Below, one piece after another: positions 26,753 through 34,848 of a stretch of 64,000 nt of DNA (its first letter is position 1; each line of letters begins with the position of its first letter). Below the pieces are notes generated by a model. It was given only the letters and a program-made list of their open reading frames with translations, was not told the origin of the DNA and did not search any database. This DNA comes from an uncultured Lachnospiraceae bacterium. GTDB taxonomy: Bacteria; Bacillota; Clostridia; Lachnospirales; Lachnospiraceae. The stretch spans positions 1 through 64,000 of the forward strand of contig OMZJ01000008.1 of NCBI GenBank assembly GCA_900315495.1. The letters are read 5' to 3'. The position numbers and the translations under genes are program-made.

Positions 26753-26781
26753 TTTACACCATTTTCGGCTTGTGATAAAAT
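26753..26781 (+). promoter_or_regulatory. Promoter for alaS
   Basis: TTTACA (5/6), an exact 17-bp spacer and TAAAAT (5/6) lie about 205 bp before alaS, leaving a long structured leader. Confidence 0.68.
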
Positions 26782-26923
26782 TAAATTTGTGCGCGCTGCC
26801 GGGCTTTCCGCAGCAGCGCACAGGGATGCGCATGTCTGTCAGCGATGCTGCGCACCGGAGGCAGAAACGCTTTCAGACTTCTGCGGACGGAGAGCAGAGC
26901 GCAGCTGACTTCATCAAAATCAT

Positions 26924-26971
26924 CGTGCACGCGCGGCGTGCACGGCAGTTCGCAGTCCCGCGGTGCGGGAC
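26924..26971 (+). promoter_or_regulatory. Two hairpins in the alaS leader
   Basis: CGTGCACG, loop CGCGG, CGTGCACG (26924-26944) forms an 8-bp stem. GTCCCGC, loop GGT, GCGGGAC (26955-26971) forms a 7-bp stem ending 2 nt before the GGAGG of alaS. The second could occlude or expose the ribosome-binding site. No T-box consensus is visible in the leader. Confidence 0.45.
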
Positions 26972-26985
26972 CTGGAGGTTTTATC

Positions 26986-29658
26986 GTGGAAAAGTACGGC
27001 GTGAATGAACTCAGACGCATGTTTCTTGCGTTTTTTGAGAGCAAGGGGCATCTGAGAATGAAGAGTTTCTCTCTGGTTCCCCACAATGACAACAGCCTGC
27101 TGATCATCAATTCCGGCATGGCGCCTCTGAAGCCCTATTTCACCGGGCAGGAGATTCCGCCGCGCCGCAGAGTCACCACGTGCCAGAAGTGCATCCGCAC
27201 CGGCGACATTGAAAATATCGGAAAGACGGCGCGCCACGGCACCTTCTTTGAGATGCTCGGCAACTTCTCCTTCGGGGACTACTTCAAAACCGAGGCCATC
27301 CACTGGGCCTGGGAGTTTCTGACCGAGAAGGTCGGCATCCCGGCGGACCGCCTGTATCCCTCCATCTACCTGGATGACGAGGAGGCGTTCCGCATCTGGC
27401 ACGAGGAGATCGGCATCCCGGCGGACCGCATCTACCGGTTCGGCAAGGAGGACAATTTCTGGGAGCACGGATCCGGTCCCTGCGGCCCCTGCTCCGAGAT
27501 CTACTACGACCGCGGCGAGAAGTACGGGAACGGCCCGGAGGACGTCATGGGCGGTGAGGGCGACCGCTTCATGGAAGTCTGGAACATTGTTTTCTCACAG
27601 TTCAATAACGACGGCCACGGCCACTACACGGATCTGATTCAGAAGAATATCGATACCGGCATGGGCCTGGAGCGCCTGGCGGTGGTCTGCCAGGATGTCG
27701 ATTCCATTTTTGACGTCGACACCCTCCGCGCACTGTCCGATCATGTGGGCGAGATCGCGGGCGTGCACTATCACGACGATCCGCAGAAGGATGTCTCGAT
27801 CCGCATCATCACGGACCACATCCGCTCCGTGACCTTCATGATCTCCGACGGCATCATGCCGTCCAACGAGGGCAGAGGGTATGTGCTGAGGAGGCTTCTG
27901 CGCCGCGCGGCACGCCACGGGAGAATCCTGGGCATTCAGGGAACCTTCCTTGCGGACCTGGCAAAGACCGTGATCGCAACTTCCAAGGATGGCTATCCGG
28001 AACTGGAAGAGAAGCAGGCCATGATCGTCAGCGTCATCGCCAAGGAGGAGAACAACTTCAACCGCACGCTGGACCAGGGCCTTGCCATGCTCGGCGATCT
28101 GGAGGACGAGATGGCGGCGAAGGGTCAGACGGTGCTGTCCGGCGAGGACGCATTCCGCCTCCACGATACCTTCGGATTCCCGCTGGACCTCACCCGCGAG
28201 ATCCTTTCCGACAAGGGGCTTTCCGTGGATGAAGAGGGATTCGCGGCCTGCATGAAGAAGCAGAAGGAGACTGCCCGCGGCGCCCGGAAGACGACCAACT
28301 ACATGGGCCAGGCAGTCACAGTCTACCAGGGCCTGGATGCCTCCATCGCCAGCCGCTTTGTCGGCTATGACGGGACGGAGGCGGACGGGAAGATCCTGGT
28401 CCTCGGCCTGCATCCGGACGATGCGGACTGGAGCGATCTGACCCGGGATGAGATCACCGAGGCGCTGACCGACGGCCAGAAGGGTGTGATCATCGCGGAT
28501 GAGACGCCGTTCTACGGTACCATGGGCGGCCAGATCGGCGACACCGGCGTGATCACCGGAAAAGACGGCGAATTTGAGGTGCAGGACACCATCCATCTGC
28601 AGGGCGGCAAGATTGCTCACCTGGGCGTCATGCGCCGCGGAATGATTTCCGACGGCGAGACCGCGCACTTTGCGGTGGATGCGCACCGCCGCGCGCTGAT
28701 CGGACGGAATCACAGCGCAACCCACCTGCTGCAGAAGGCTCTGCGCATGGTCCTGGGCAGCCACGTGGAGCAGGCAGGCTCCCTGGTCACCCCGGACCGG
28801 CTCCGCTTTGACTTCACCCATTTCCAGGCGATGACGCCCGCGGAGATTGCCGAGACAGAGAAAATCGTCAACCGCGAGATTTCGGCTTCGCTTCCGGTCG
28901 TGACGAAGGAGATGCCGATCGATGAGGCGAAGAAGCTGGGCGCCATGGCCCTGTTCGGTGAGAAGTACGGCGCGGTGGTCCGCGTGGTCTCCATGGGAGA
29001 CTTCTCCGTGGAGCTCTGCGGCGGCACCCATGTGGCCAACACCTCCTCGATCGCCTGCTTCAAGATCCTGTCGGAATCCGGCATTGCCTCCGGCGTGCGC
29101 AGAATTGAAGCGGTGACCAGCGAAGGCCTGATGAATTATTTCGCCCAGATGGAGACCGAGCTGAACGAGGCGAGAACCGCGCTGAAAGCGGCGCCGGGAC
29201 AGCTGACCGCGCGCATCGGCGCGCTGCAGGGCGAGGTGAAGAACCTGAAGTCCGAAAACGAGAGCCTGAAGACACAGCTGGCGCAGCGCGCGCTGGGAAG
29301 CGTCCTGGATCAGGTGAAGGAAGTGAAGGGCGTCCCGTTCCTGGCGGCAAATGTGCCGGATACCGGGATGAACGAACTCCGGGGCCTTTCGGACGATCTG
29401 AAGCAGAAGCTTCCGGACGGCGTTGTAGTTCTCGTTTCCGCGAAGGACGGCAAGGTGAGCCTGATTGTCTCTGCCTCGGACAGCGCCGTGAAGAAGGGCG
29501 CACATGCCGGAAACCTGATCCGTGCGATTGCGGGCCTGGTCGGCGGAGGCGGCGGCGGACGTCCGACGATGGCCCAGGCCGGTGGCAAGAACCCGGACGG
29601 CATCGAGGCGGCCCTTGCAAAGGCGGCGGACGTGCTGGCAGGGCAGATTCACGCGTAA
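26986..29658 (+). CDS. alaS: Alanyl-tRNA synthetase
   Basis: 890 residues, full length. The class II catalytic domain shows the N-terminal LRRMFLAFFESKGH, TCQKCIRTGDIENIG and RHGTFFEMLGNFSFGDYFK motifs. The editing domain carries the zinc/catalytic pair HSATHLLQKAL (HxxxH) and CGGTHVANTSS (CxxxH). A coiled-coil (KNLKSENESLKTQL) precedes the C-Ala domain with its glycine-rich GLVGGGGGGRPTMAQAGG. It charges tRNA-Ala and clears mischarged Ser/Gly. The GTG start at 26986 has GGAGG 7 nt upstream; the extra in-frame codons before it are leader sequence. Confidence 0.97.
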   Translation: MEKYGVNELRRMFLAFFESKGHLRMKSFSLVPHNDNSLLIINSGMAPLKPYFTGQEIPPRRRVTTCQKCIRTGDIENIGKTARHGTFFEMLGNFSFGDYFKTEAIHWAWEFLTEKVGIPADRLYPSIYLDDEEAFRIWHEEIGIPADRIYRFGKEDNFWEHGSGPCGPCSEIYYDRGEKYGNGPEDVMGGEGDRFMEVWNIVFSQFNNDGHGHYTDLIQKNIDTGMGLERLAVVCQDVDSIFDVDTLRALSDHVGEIAGVHYHDDPQKDVSIRIITDHIRSVTFMISDGIMPSNEGRGYVLRRLLRRAARHGRILGIQGTFLADLAKTVIATSKDGYPELEEKQAMIVSVIAKEENNFNRTLDQGLAMLGDLEDEMAAKGQTVLSGEDAFRLHDTFGFPLDLTREILSDKGLSVDEEGFAACMKKQKETARGARKTTNYMGQAVTVYQGLDASIASRFVGYDGTEADGKILVLGLHPDDADWSDLTRDEITEALTDGQKGVIIADETPFYGTMGGQIGDTGVITGKDGEFEVQDTIHLQGGKIAHLGVMRRGMISDGETAHFAVDAHRRALIGRNHSATHLLQKALRMVLGSHVEQAGSLVTPDRLRFDFTHFQAMTPAEIAETEKIVNREISASLPVVTKEMPIDEAKKLGAMALFGEKYGAVVRVVSMGDFSVELCGGTHVANTSSIACFKILSESGIASGVRRIEAVTSEGLMNYFAQMETELNEARTALKAAPGQLTARIGALQGEVKNLKSENESLKTQLAQRALGSVLDQVKEVKGVPFLAANVPDTGMNELRGLSDDLKQKLPDGVVVLVSAKDGKVSLIVSASDSAVKKGAHAGNLIRAIAGLVGGGGGGRPTMAQAGGKNPDGIEAALAKAADVLAGQIHA

Positions 29659-29755
29659 TCTGCAGTCTCCGTCATTTTCGCAGGGATTGAAAATCACAGA
29701 CCGGTGCAGATCTGGGAGAGGGGGCGTGCGATTTCCGGAAACTGCGGGCACCCGC

Positions 29756-29783
29756 TTGACACTTCCGGGAATCGTGGTATAAT
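29756..29783 (+). promoter_or_regulatory. Promoter for rpsU
   Basis: Consensus TTGACA, a 16-bp spacer and consensus TATAAT lie about 73 bp upstream of rpsU. Both hexamers match 6/6, the best promoter in the window. Confidence 0.85.
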
Positions 29784-29856
29784 ATCCCTCGTGCTGAAAA
29801 TACCCAAACAGTTGCAGCTGCACAAATCGGCAACTGGAGGGGAGGTTGAGTGAACT

Positions 29857-30033
29857 TTGTCGAATGTAATTGTTAAGGAAGGCGAGAGCCTGGACAGCGC
29901 ATTACGCAGATTCAAGAGAAATTGCGCAAAGGCTGGCATCCAGCAGGAGATCCGCAAGAGAGAGCATTACGAGAAGCCGAGTGTCAGACGCAAGAAGAAG
30001 TCTGAGGCGGCGAGAAAGCGCAAGTATAATTAA
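29857..30033 (+). CDS. rpsU: 30S ribosomal protein S21
   Basis: 58 residues, exactly the family length. The protein reads [20 protein letters not shown] and then a highly basic C-terminus ([19 protein letters not shown]), which is diagnostic for S21. It is a late-assembling small-subunit protein involved in translation initiation. The start is TTG, with GGAGGGGAGG (29837-29846) upstream, a longer spacing than usual. A strong promoter before and a terminator after make it a monocistronic gene. Confidence 0.95.
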   Translation: MSNVIVKEGESLDSALRRFKRNCAKAGIQQEIRKREHYEKPSVRRKKKSEAARKRKYN

Positions 30034-30050
30034 GGTTGTACTGCAAGTTG

Positions 30051-30077
30051 AAAGGCTGTCCGCTGGACAGCCTTTTT
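30051..30077 (+). terminator. Rho-independent terminator of rpsU
   Basis: AAAGGCTGTCC and GGACAGCCTTT form an 11-bp stem with a GCT loop, followed by TTC. Short and strong. Confidence 0.9.
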
Positions 30078-30174
30078 CTGTGTCTTCTTGCTATCCACAG
30101 GGAAGGATGATAAAATAGCAAAGTCTGCCCGGCGCAATATTCTGCCGGCGGCGGACAAGGAGTCAAACCCGCAG

Positions 30175-31260
30175 ATGAATTTAACGGAAGCTGAAATGCT
30201 GATCCCGGTGGATCAGCAGCAGAATGTATTCGGCCAGATGGACGGATATCTCCACAAAATCGAGCGCGCGCTGAATGTCACGGTCATCAACCGGGATGCT
30301 TCGGTGCGGATCATCGGGACCGCGGACAACACGGCCCGGGCGCGCTCCGTGCTGGATACCCTGGCGGAAATGTCGCGGCGGGGCAGTGAGATCACTGAGC
30401 AAACCGTCGATTATACGCTGGCATCGATGATGTCGGAAAAGGCGTCCGGCGACAGCCTTCTCGAGATCGATTCGGACATCATTTGCCGCACGGTCTCCGG
30501 CAGGCCTGTCCGGCCCAAGACCGCCGGGCAGAAGCGATACGTCGATCTGATCCGGGAGCGGATGATCACCTTCGGCATCGGGCCGGCCGGAACCGGGAAG
30601 ACCTATCTGGCCATGGCGATGGCCATCAGTGCCTTCAAGGCGGGGGACGTCAGCCGGATCATTCTGACCCGCCCTGCCATCGAGGCGGGGGAAAAGCTGG
30701 GGTTCCTGCCCGGCGATCTGCAGAGCAAGATCGATCCCTATCTGCGGCCGCTGTACGATGCGCTGTACCAGATCATGGGGGCGGAGAGCTTTGTGCACAA
30801 TTCGGAAAAGGGCCTGATCGAGGTGGCGCCGCTGGCTTACATGCGCGGCCGCACCCTGGATAATGCCTACATCATCCTGGACGAGGCGCAGAACACGACG
30901 CCCGCGCAGATGAAGATGTTCCTGACCCGCATCGGCTTCGGCTCGAAGGTGATCGTCACTGGCGACATGACCCAGAAGGATCTCCCGGAGGGGCAGGTCT
31001 CGGGTCTTGACATGGCCATCCGGGTGCTGGAGGACGTGAGGGAGATCGGTTTCTGCTGGCTGGACAACCGCGATGTGGTGCGGCACCCTCTGGTGCAGAA
31101 GATCGTCGAGGCATACGAGAAGTACGAAAAGGCCCACGGCGGCGCAAACAGCAATGACCGGTCTCATTTTGAGGCAGAGCGGCGCAGATACGCGGCGGGC
31201 GATTACGACCGGACCGATTACAGGCGGAAAAAAGAAGATGACAATCACAATCGAAAATGA
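30175..31260 (+). CDS. phoH: PhoH-family ATPase (YbeZ-like)
   Basis: 361 residues. An N-terminal KH-like region (NVTVINRDASVRIIG) precedes the PhoH P-loop NTPase. Walker A is IGPAGTGKTYLAMAMA, Walker B YIILDEAQNTTPAQMK, followed by KVIVTGDMTQKDLP. These proteins are linked to RNA metabolism and ribosome maturation together with YbeY, whose gene overlaps the 3' end here, as in many bacteria. The ATG at 30175 has AAGGAG 12 nt upstream, which is long but the only good site. The C-terminus is charged and low in complexity. Confidence 0.93.
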   Translation: MNLTEAEMLIPVDQQQNVFGQMDGYLHKIERALNVTVINRDASVRIIGTADNTARARSVLDTLAEMSRRGSEITEQTVDYTLASMMSEKASGDSLLEIDSDIICRTVSGRPVRPKTAGQKRYVDLIRERMITFGIGPAGTGKTYLAMAMAISAFKAGDVSRIILTRPAIEAGEKLGFLPGDLQSKIDPYLRPLYDALYQIMGAESFVHNSEKGLIEVAPLAYMRGRTLDNAYIILDEAQNTTPAQMKMFLTRIGFGSKVIVTGDMTQKDLPEGQVSGLDMAIRVLEDVREIGFCWLDNRDVVRHPLVQKIVEAYEKYEKAHGGANSNDRSHFEAERRRYAAGDYDRTDYRRKKEDDNHNRK

Positions 31261-31735
31261 ATCCTCCGTCAAGCTGGACTTCGACTATGAGTCCCTCATC
31301 CGGCGGGTGATCCTCGGCTGCATGGACGCCGAGAAATGTCCCTATGAGGCGGAGGTTAATGTGCTTCTCACGGACAATGACCAGATCCATCAGATCAATC
31401 TGGACAACCGGGGTATCGACGCCCCCACGGACGTCCTGTCCTTCCCGATGGTCGATTATACGACCCCTGCGGATTTCTCCCATCTGGAGGAGGATTCCGA
31501 GGACTATTTCAACTTTGACACCGGGGAACTGATGCTGGGCGACATCGTGGTCTCCCTGGAAAAGGTGCGGGAGCAGGCGACGGCCTACGGCCACTCCGAG
31601 ACCAGGGAACTGGGGTTCTTAATCGCCCACAGCATGCTGCATCTGTTCGGCTATGATCACATTGACGAAGCGGAGCGCGCGAAAATGGAAGACCGCCAGA
31701 GGGAGATTCTGGACGGCCTCGGCATCCACAGATAA
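31238..31735 (+). CDS. ybeY: Endoribonuclease YbeY (rRNA maturation factor)
   Basis: 165 residues. The metal-binding signature HSMLHLFGYDH (HxxxHxxxxxH) near residue 130 is intact, and the fold begins with typical VNVLLTDNDQIHQINLDNRG and PTDVLSFPM motifs. It acts in 16S rRNA 3' end processing and 70S quality control. The start lies inside the phoH 3' end (23-bp overlap), with AAAAAAGAAG upstream. The true start is the ATG followed by TITIENE; longer readings run through phoH in another frame. Confidence 0.95.
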   Translation: MTITIENESSVKLDFDYESLIRRVILGCMDAEKCPYEAEVNVLLTDNDQIHQINLDNRGIDAPTDVLSFPMVDYTTPADFSHLEEDSEDYFNFDTGELMLGDIVVSLEKVREQATAYGHSETRELGFLIAHSMLHLFGYDHIDEAERAKMEDRQREILDGLGIHR

Positions 31736-31746
31736 GAAGGAAAAAC

Positions 31747-33396
31747 ATGGCCAGGTCAGGAAAAAATGATTTCATAGCACAGGGCAGCATTCTCGCGGTC
31801 GCCTCCATCCTCGTGAGAATCATCGGGATGGTCTACCGGATTCCGATGACGGCGGTCATCGGCGACCGGGGCAACAGCCTGTATTCCTATGCGTACAGCA
31901 TCTACACGATTCTGCTGCTGCTTTCTTCGTACAGTCTGCCGCTGGCAGTGTCCAAGATGGTTTCGGCCAAGGTGGAGCTGGGGCAGTGGCGCAATGTGCG
32001 CAAGATTTTTGCCTGTGCGATTCTGTTCGGCCTGATGACCGGAACCATCTTTGCCGTGCTGATTCTGGTCGGCGCGCGGGGATTCACCACGGTGCTCTAC
32101 AATGACAGCCTGGCGGCCATTCCGCTGCGCTTCATGGCGCCGACGATTCTGATCATGTCCCTGCTGGGCGTGTTCCGCGGCTTTTTCCAGGGACTGCAGA
32201 CGACCCGGCCGACCGCGGTGTCCCAGCTCCTTGAGCAGCTGATCAACGCGGTGATTTCCATCCTGTTCTCCTGGCTTCTGTTCTCCTTCGGGGCAAAACA
32301 GGACGCAGCCCAAGGGACGACGGGCCTTGCCGCTGCCTGGGGCGCGGCGGGCGGAACGATCGGAACGGGTGCCGGCGCGTTTGTCGCCCTGCTGTTCATG
32401 GTCGTCCTGTATTTCGGATACCGGAAGAAGTTTCTTCGCACCGTCGCCTCCGATTCCTCGGGCGTCAATGACGATATCCGGGAGATCTTCCATATCCTGG
32501 TGATCACGGCGGTTCCGGTGATTCTGTCCACGGCCTGTTACAACGCGATCGACCTGGTGGACGGCAGCCTCTACAGCCACTACATGGCATGGGCAGGCGC
32601 GGCGGACGAAGTCCGTCAGGTCCGCTGGGGCGCCTATACCGGCAAGGCGATTCTGATGGTGCACATCCCGGTTTCCATTGCCTCCGCCATGGCGGTCGCG
32701 ATGGTTCCCTCTCTCTCGGCGGAGCACGCGAGAAGAAACAAGAAAGCTGAACTGGGAAAAATCAACACGATTCTCCGGTTTACCAGCACGGTCGCCTTCC
32801 CCTGCTGCGTCGGCCTGATGATTCTGGCCGACCCGATCATCCACACGCTGTTTCCGTCCGACAGGACGCAGGCAGCCCAGTATCTGATGCTGGCCGCGCT
32901 GGCTGTCGTGACGTTTTCCTTCTCGACCATCACGAATTCCATCCTGCAGGGCATTGACCGGATGAATCTGCCGGTGCTGCACTCCGCGATCGGCCTCGGC
33001 CTTCACGTCGCGCTGGCGGCCATCCTGATGTGGGGATTCCACGCAGATATCTGGGGCATCATCATCGGCTACATCATCTTTGCTCTGGTGGTTACCGTCC
33101 TGAATTTCCGCTCCCTGTATCAAATCCTGCACTATGTGCCGGATTTCCGGCGGGTGTTCGTCCTTCCGCTGTTCTGCTCAGCGCTGATGGGTGTGGTGAC
33201 CTTCGCGTCTTACGCGCTGCTGCACCTGTTCCTCCAAACGGCGCTGCCGATGCTAGTCTCGGTACTCCTGTCGCTTGCCGCCTACTTTGCGCTGGCCTGC
33301 CGTACCGGTCTTTTGACCGCCGGCAATATGAAGGCGCTCCCGGGCGGAACCAGGCTGACCGCGCTGGCAAGACGCACGGGACTGCTGCGCGAATAA
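31747..33396 (+). CDS. MurJ/SpoVB-type lipid flippase (MOP superfamily)
   Basis: 549-residue polytopic protein with about 14 hydrophobic segments. It opens with the characteristic NDFIAQGSILAVASILVRIIGMVYRIP, seen across SpoVB/YtgP/MurJ homologues of Firmicutes, and includes RGFFQGLQTTRPTAVSQLLEQ in the middle. Members flip lipid-linked oligosaccharides such as lipid II across the membrane. Which of MurJ, YtgP or SpoVB it corresponds to cannot be settled here. It follows ybeY by 11 bp. Confidence 0.85.
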   Translation: MARSGKNDFIAQGSILAVASILVRIIGMVYRIPMTAVIGDRGNSLYSYAYSIYTILLLLSSYSLPLAVSKMVSAKVELGQWRNVRKIFACAILFGLMTGTIFAVLILVGARGFTTVLYNDSLAAIPLRFMAPTILIMSLLGVFRGFFQGLQTTRPTAVSQLLEQLINAVISILFSWLLFSFGAKQDAAQGTTGLAAAWGAAGGTIGTGAGAFVALLFMVVLYFGYRKKFLRTVASDSSGVNDDIREIFHILVITAVPVILSTACYNAIDLVDGSLYSHYMAWAGAADEVRQVRWGAYTGKAILMVHIPVSIASAMAVAMVPSLSAEHARRNKKAELGKINTILRFTSTVAFPCCVGLMILADPIIHTLFPSDRTQAAQYLMLAALAVVTFSFSTITNSILQGIDRMNLPVLHSAIGLGLHVALAAILMWGFHADIWGIIIGYIIFALVVTVLNFRSLYQILHYVPDFRRVFVLPLFCSALMGVVTFASYALLHLFLQTALPMLVSVLLSLAAYFALACRTGLLTAGNMKALPGGTRLTALARRTGLLRE

Positions 33397-33444
33397 CTGC
33401 ATAACCTGTGGGGAATCCTGCAGACGGCGGAAAGCCGCATGCAC

Positions 33445-33483
33445 AGGCCCGCCGGTCTGCCCGTCCGGCAGAGCGGCGGGCCT
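33445..33483 (+). terminator. GC-rich hairpin, probable terminator
   Basis: AGGCCCGCCGGTCTGCC pairs with GGCAGAGCGGCGGGCCT around a CGTCC loop, followed by GATCTTA and not a clean T tract. It separates the flippase from the flavoprotein operon. Confidence 0.6.
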
Positions 33484-33577
33484 GATCTTATCAGCGGAAC
33501 CTGTTGTTATCCATCTGATTATTTCATACGGGTCCTTAGAAAGAATCAGAAGCCTTACCCATACGGGGATTTATGAA

Positions 33578-34828
33578 ATGAGAGAGCAGAAGAAATCCGT
33601 TCTGATCGTCGGAGCCGGTGCCTCCGGCCTGACGGCGGCCCTGACAGCCGCCCGCGGCGGCTGTGGGGTAACCCTGGTTGACCGGAATCAGCGGCCCGGC
33701 CGGAAGCTGTCCGCGACCGGAAACGGAAAGTGCAATTTTACAAACGCGGCGATGCACCCGGACGATTATCATGGGGACAGCCCGGAGGTGATCCGGCAGG
33801 TGATCGGCGGTTTCGGCACCCGGGAGGCGGTTGCCCTGTTCCGGAGCATCGGAATCGAGCCGGTGGAGAAGAACGGATACTATTACCCGGCGTCGATGCA
33901 GGCTTCCTCGGTCTGCCAGGCTTTCCGCATGGAACTGGACCGGGCGGGGGTCCGGTGGATCACGGAAACCGCCGCGGTGCGCGCGGAGCGGCGGGGAAAG
34001 AAATTTTTTCTGACGCTTCGGGGGAAGGACGGAGCGGAGCGGATGGAAACTGCCGACGCGCTGATCCTTTCCTGCGGCTCCCCGGCCGGCGTCAGTGTTC
34101 CGGGGAAGGAAAAGCCGGTCACGGGGTATGACCTGGCCCGGCAGCTCGGCCATCACATAGAGCCGGTCCGCCCGGCTCTATGCGGGCTGCACTGTGCGGA
34201 CTTTCCGAGGGAATGGACCGGAGTGCGGCAGCAGGGACGGATCACGCTCCGGGCGGAGACCGGGGAAAGCCTGTCGGAGACCGGGGAACTGCAGCTGACC
34301 GAGTACGGGATCTCCGGCATTCCGGCCTTTCAGGTCAGCCGGCTGGCTTCCCTGGCGTTATCGGAGGGAAAAAAAGTGACCGCCGTGCTGAATTTCTGCC
34401 CGGACCTTTCGCGGGAAGAACTCCTGGCCTTCCTGGAAGACCGGAGGCGCCGCTTCCCGTCTCGTACCGCCTCGGAGCTTCTGTGCGGGATCTTTCCGGC
34501 AAAACTGATTGCGGGGCTCTGTCACCGGGCCGGCTTTTCAGGCGAGGAGGTTCCGGCCGGAGCCGGGCAGCTGGAACGCCTGGCCGGGGAAATCCGGCAC
34601 ACGCAGGTCCGTGTGACCGGGACAAATCCGCTGTCCCAGGCCCAGTGCGCGGCCGGGGGCATCCTTCTCTCGGAGATGGATCCGGCATCCATGCAGTCGC
34701 GCCTGATGCCGGGGCTGTTCGTGACCGGTGAGATGTTAAATGCCGACGGCATCTGCGGCGGCTACAACCTGCAGTGGGCCTGGGCGACCGGCGTGCTGGC
34801 GGGCCGTGCGGTCCGCGGAAAACAGTGA
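33578..34828 (+). CDS. BaiN/HI0933-family FAD-dependent oxidoreductase
   Basis: 416 residues. The N-terminal dinucleotide-binding motif is VLIVGAGASGLTAALTAAR, followed by the family signature RPGRKLSATGNGKCNFTN. The C-terminal FAD-closing segment is GEMLNADGICGGYNLQWAWATG. This flavoprotein family includes BaiN of bile-acid metabolism, but most members have no known substrate. The ATG at 33578 has only a weak upstream purine stretch. The next gene starts 20 bp after the stop, and the two are probably co-transcribed. Confidence 0.88.
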   Translation: MREQKKSVLIVGAGASGLTAALTAARGGCGVTLVDRNQRPGRKLSATGNGKCNFTNAAMHPDDYHGDSPEVIRQVIGGFGTREAVALFRSIGIEPVEKNGYYYPASMQASSVCQAFRMELDRAGVRWITETAAVRAERRGKKFFLTLRGKDGAERMETADALILSCGSPAGVSVPGKEKPVTGYDLARQLGHHIEPVRPALCGLHCADFPREWTGVRQQGRITLRAETGESLSETGELQLTEYGISGIPAFQVSRLASLALSEGKKVTAVLNFCPDLSREELLAFLEDRRRRFPSRTASELLCGIFPAKLIAGLCHRAGFSGEEVPAGAGQLERLAGEIRHTQVRVTGTNPLSQAQCAAGGILLSEMDPASMQSRLMPGLFVTGEMLNADGICGGYNLQWAWATGVLAGRAVRGKQ

Positions 34829-34848
34829 GTCACAGTAAACAGGTGAGC

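Noticed and set aside
26782-26985. T-box riboswitch before alaS
   Set aside because: The conserved antiterminator sequence (GGGTGG-type with ACCGCG) is not present; only generic hairpins are seen.
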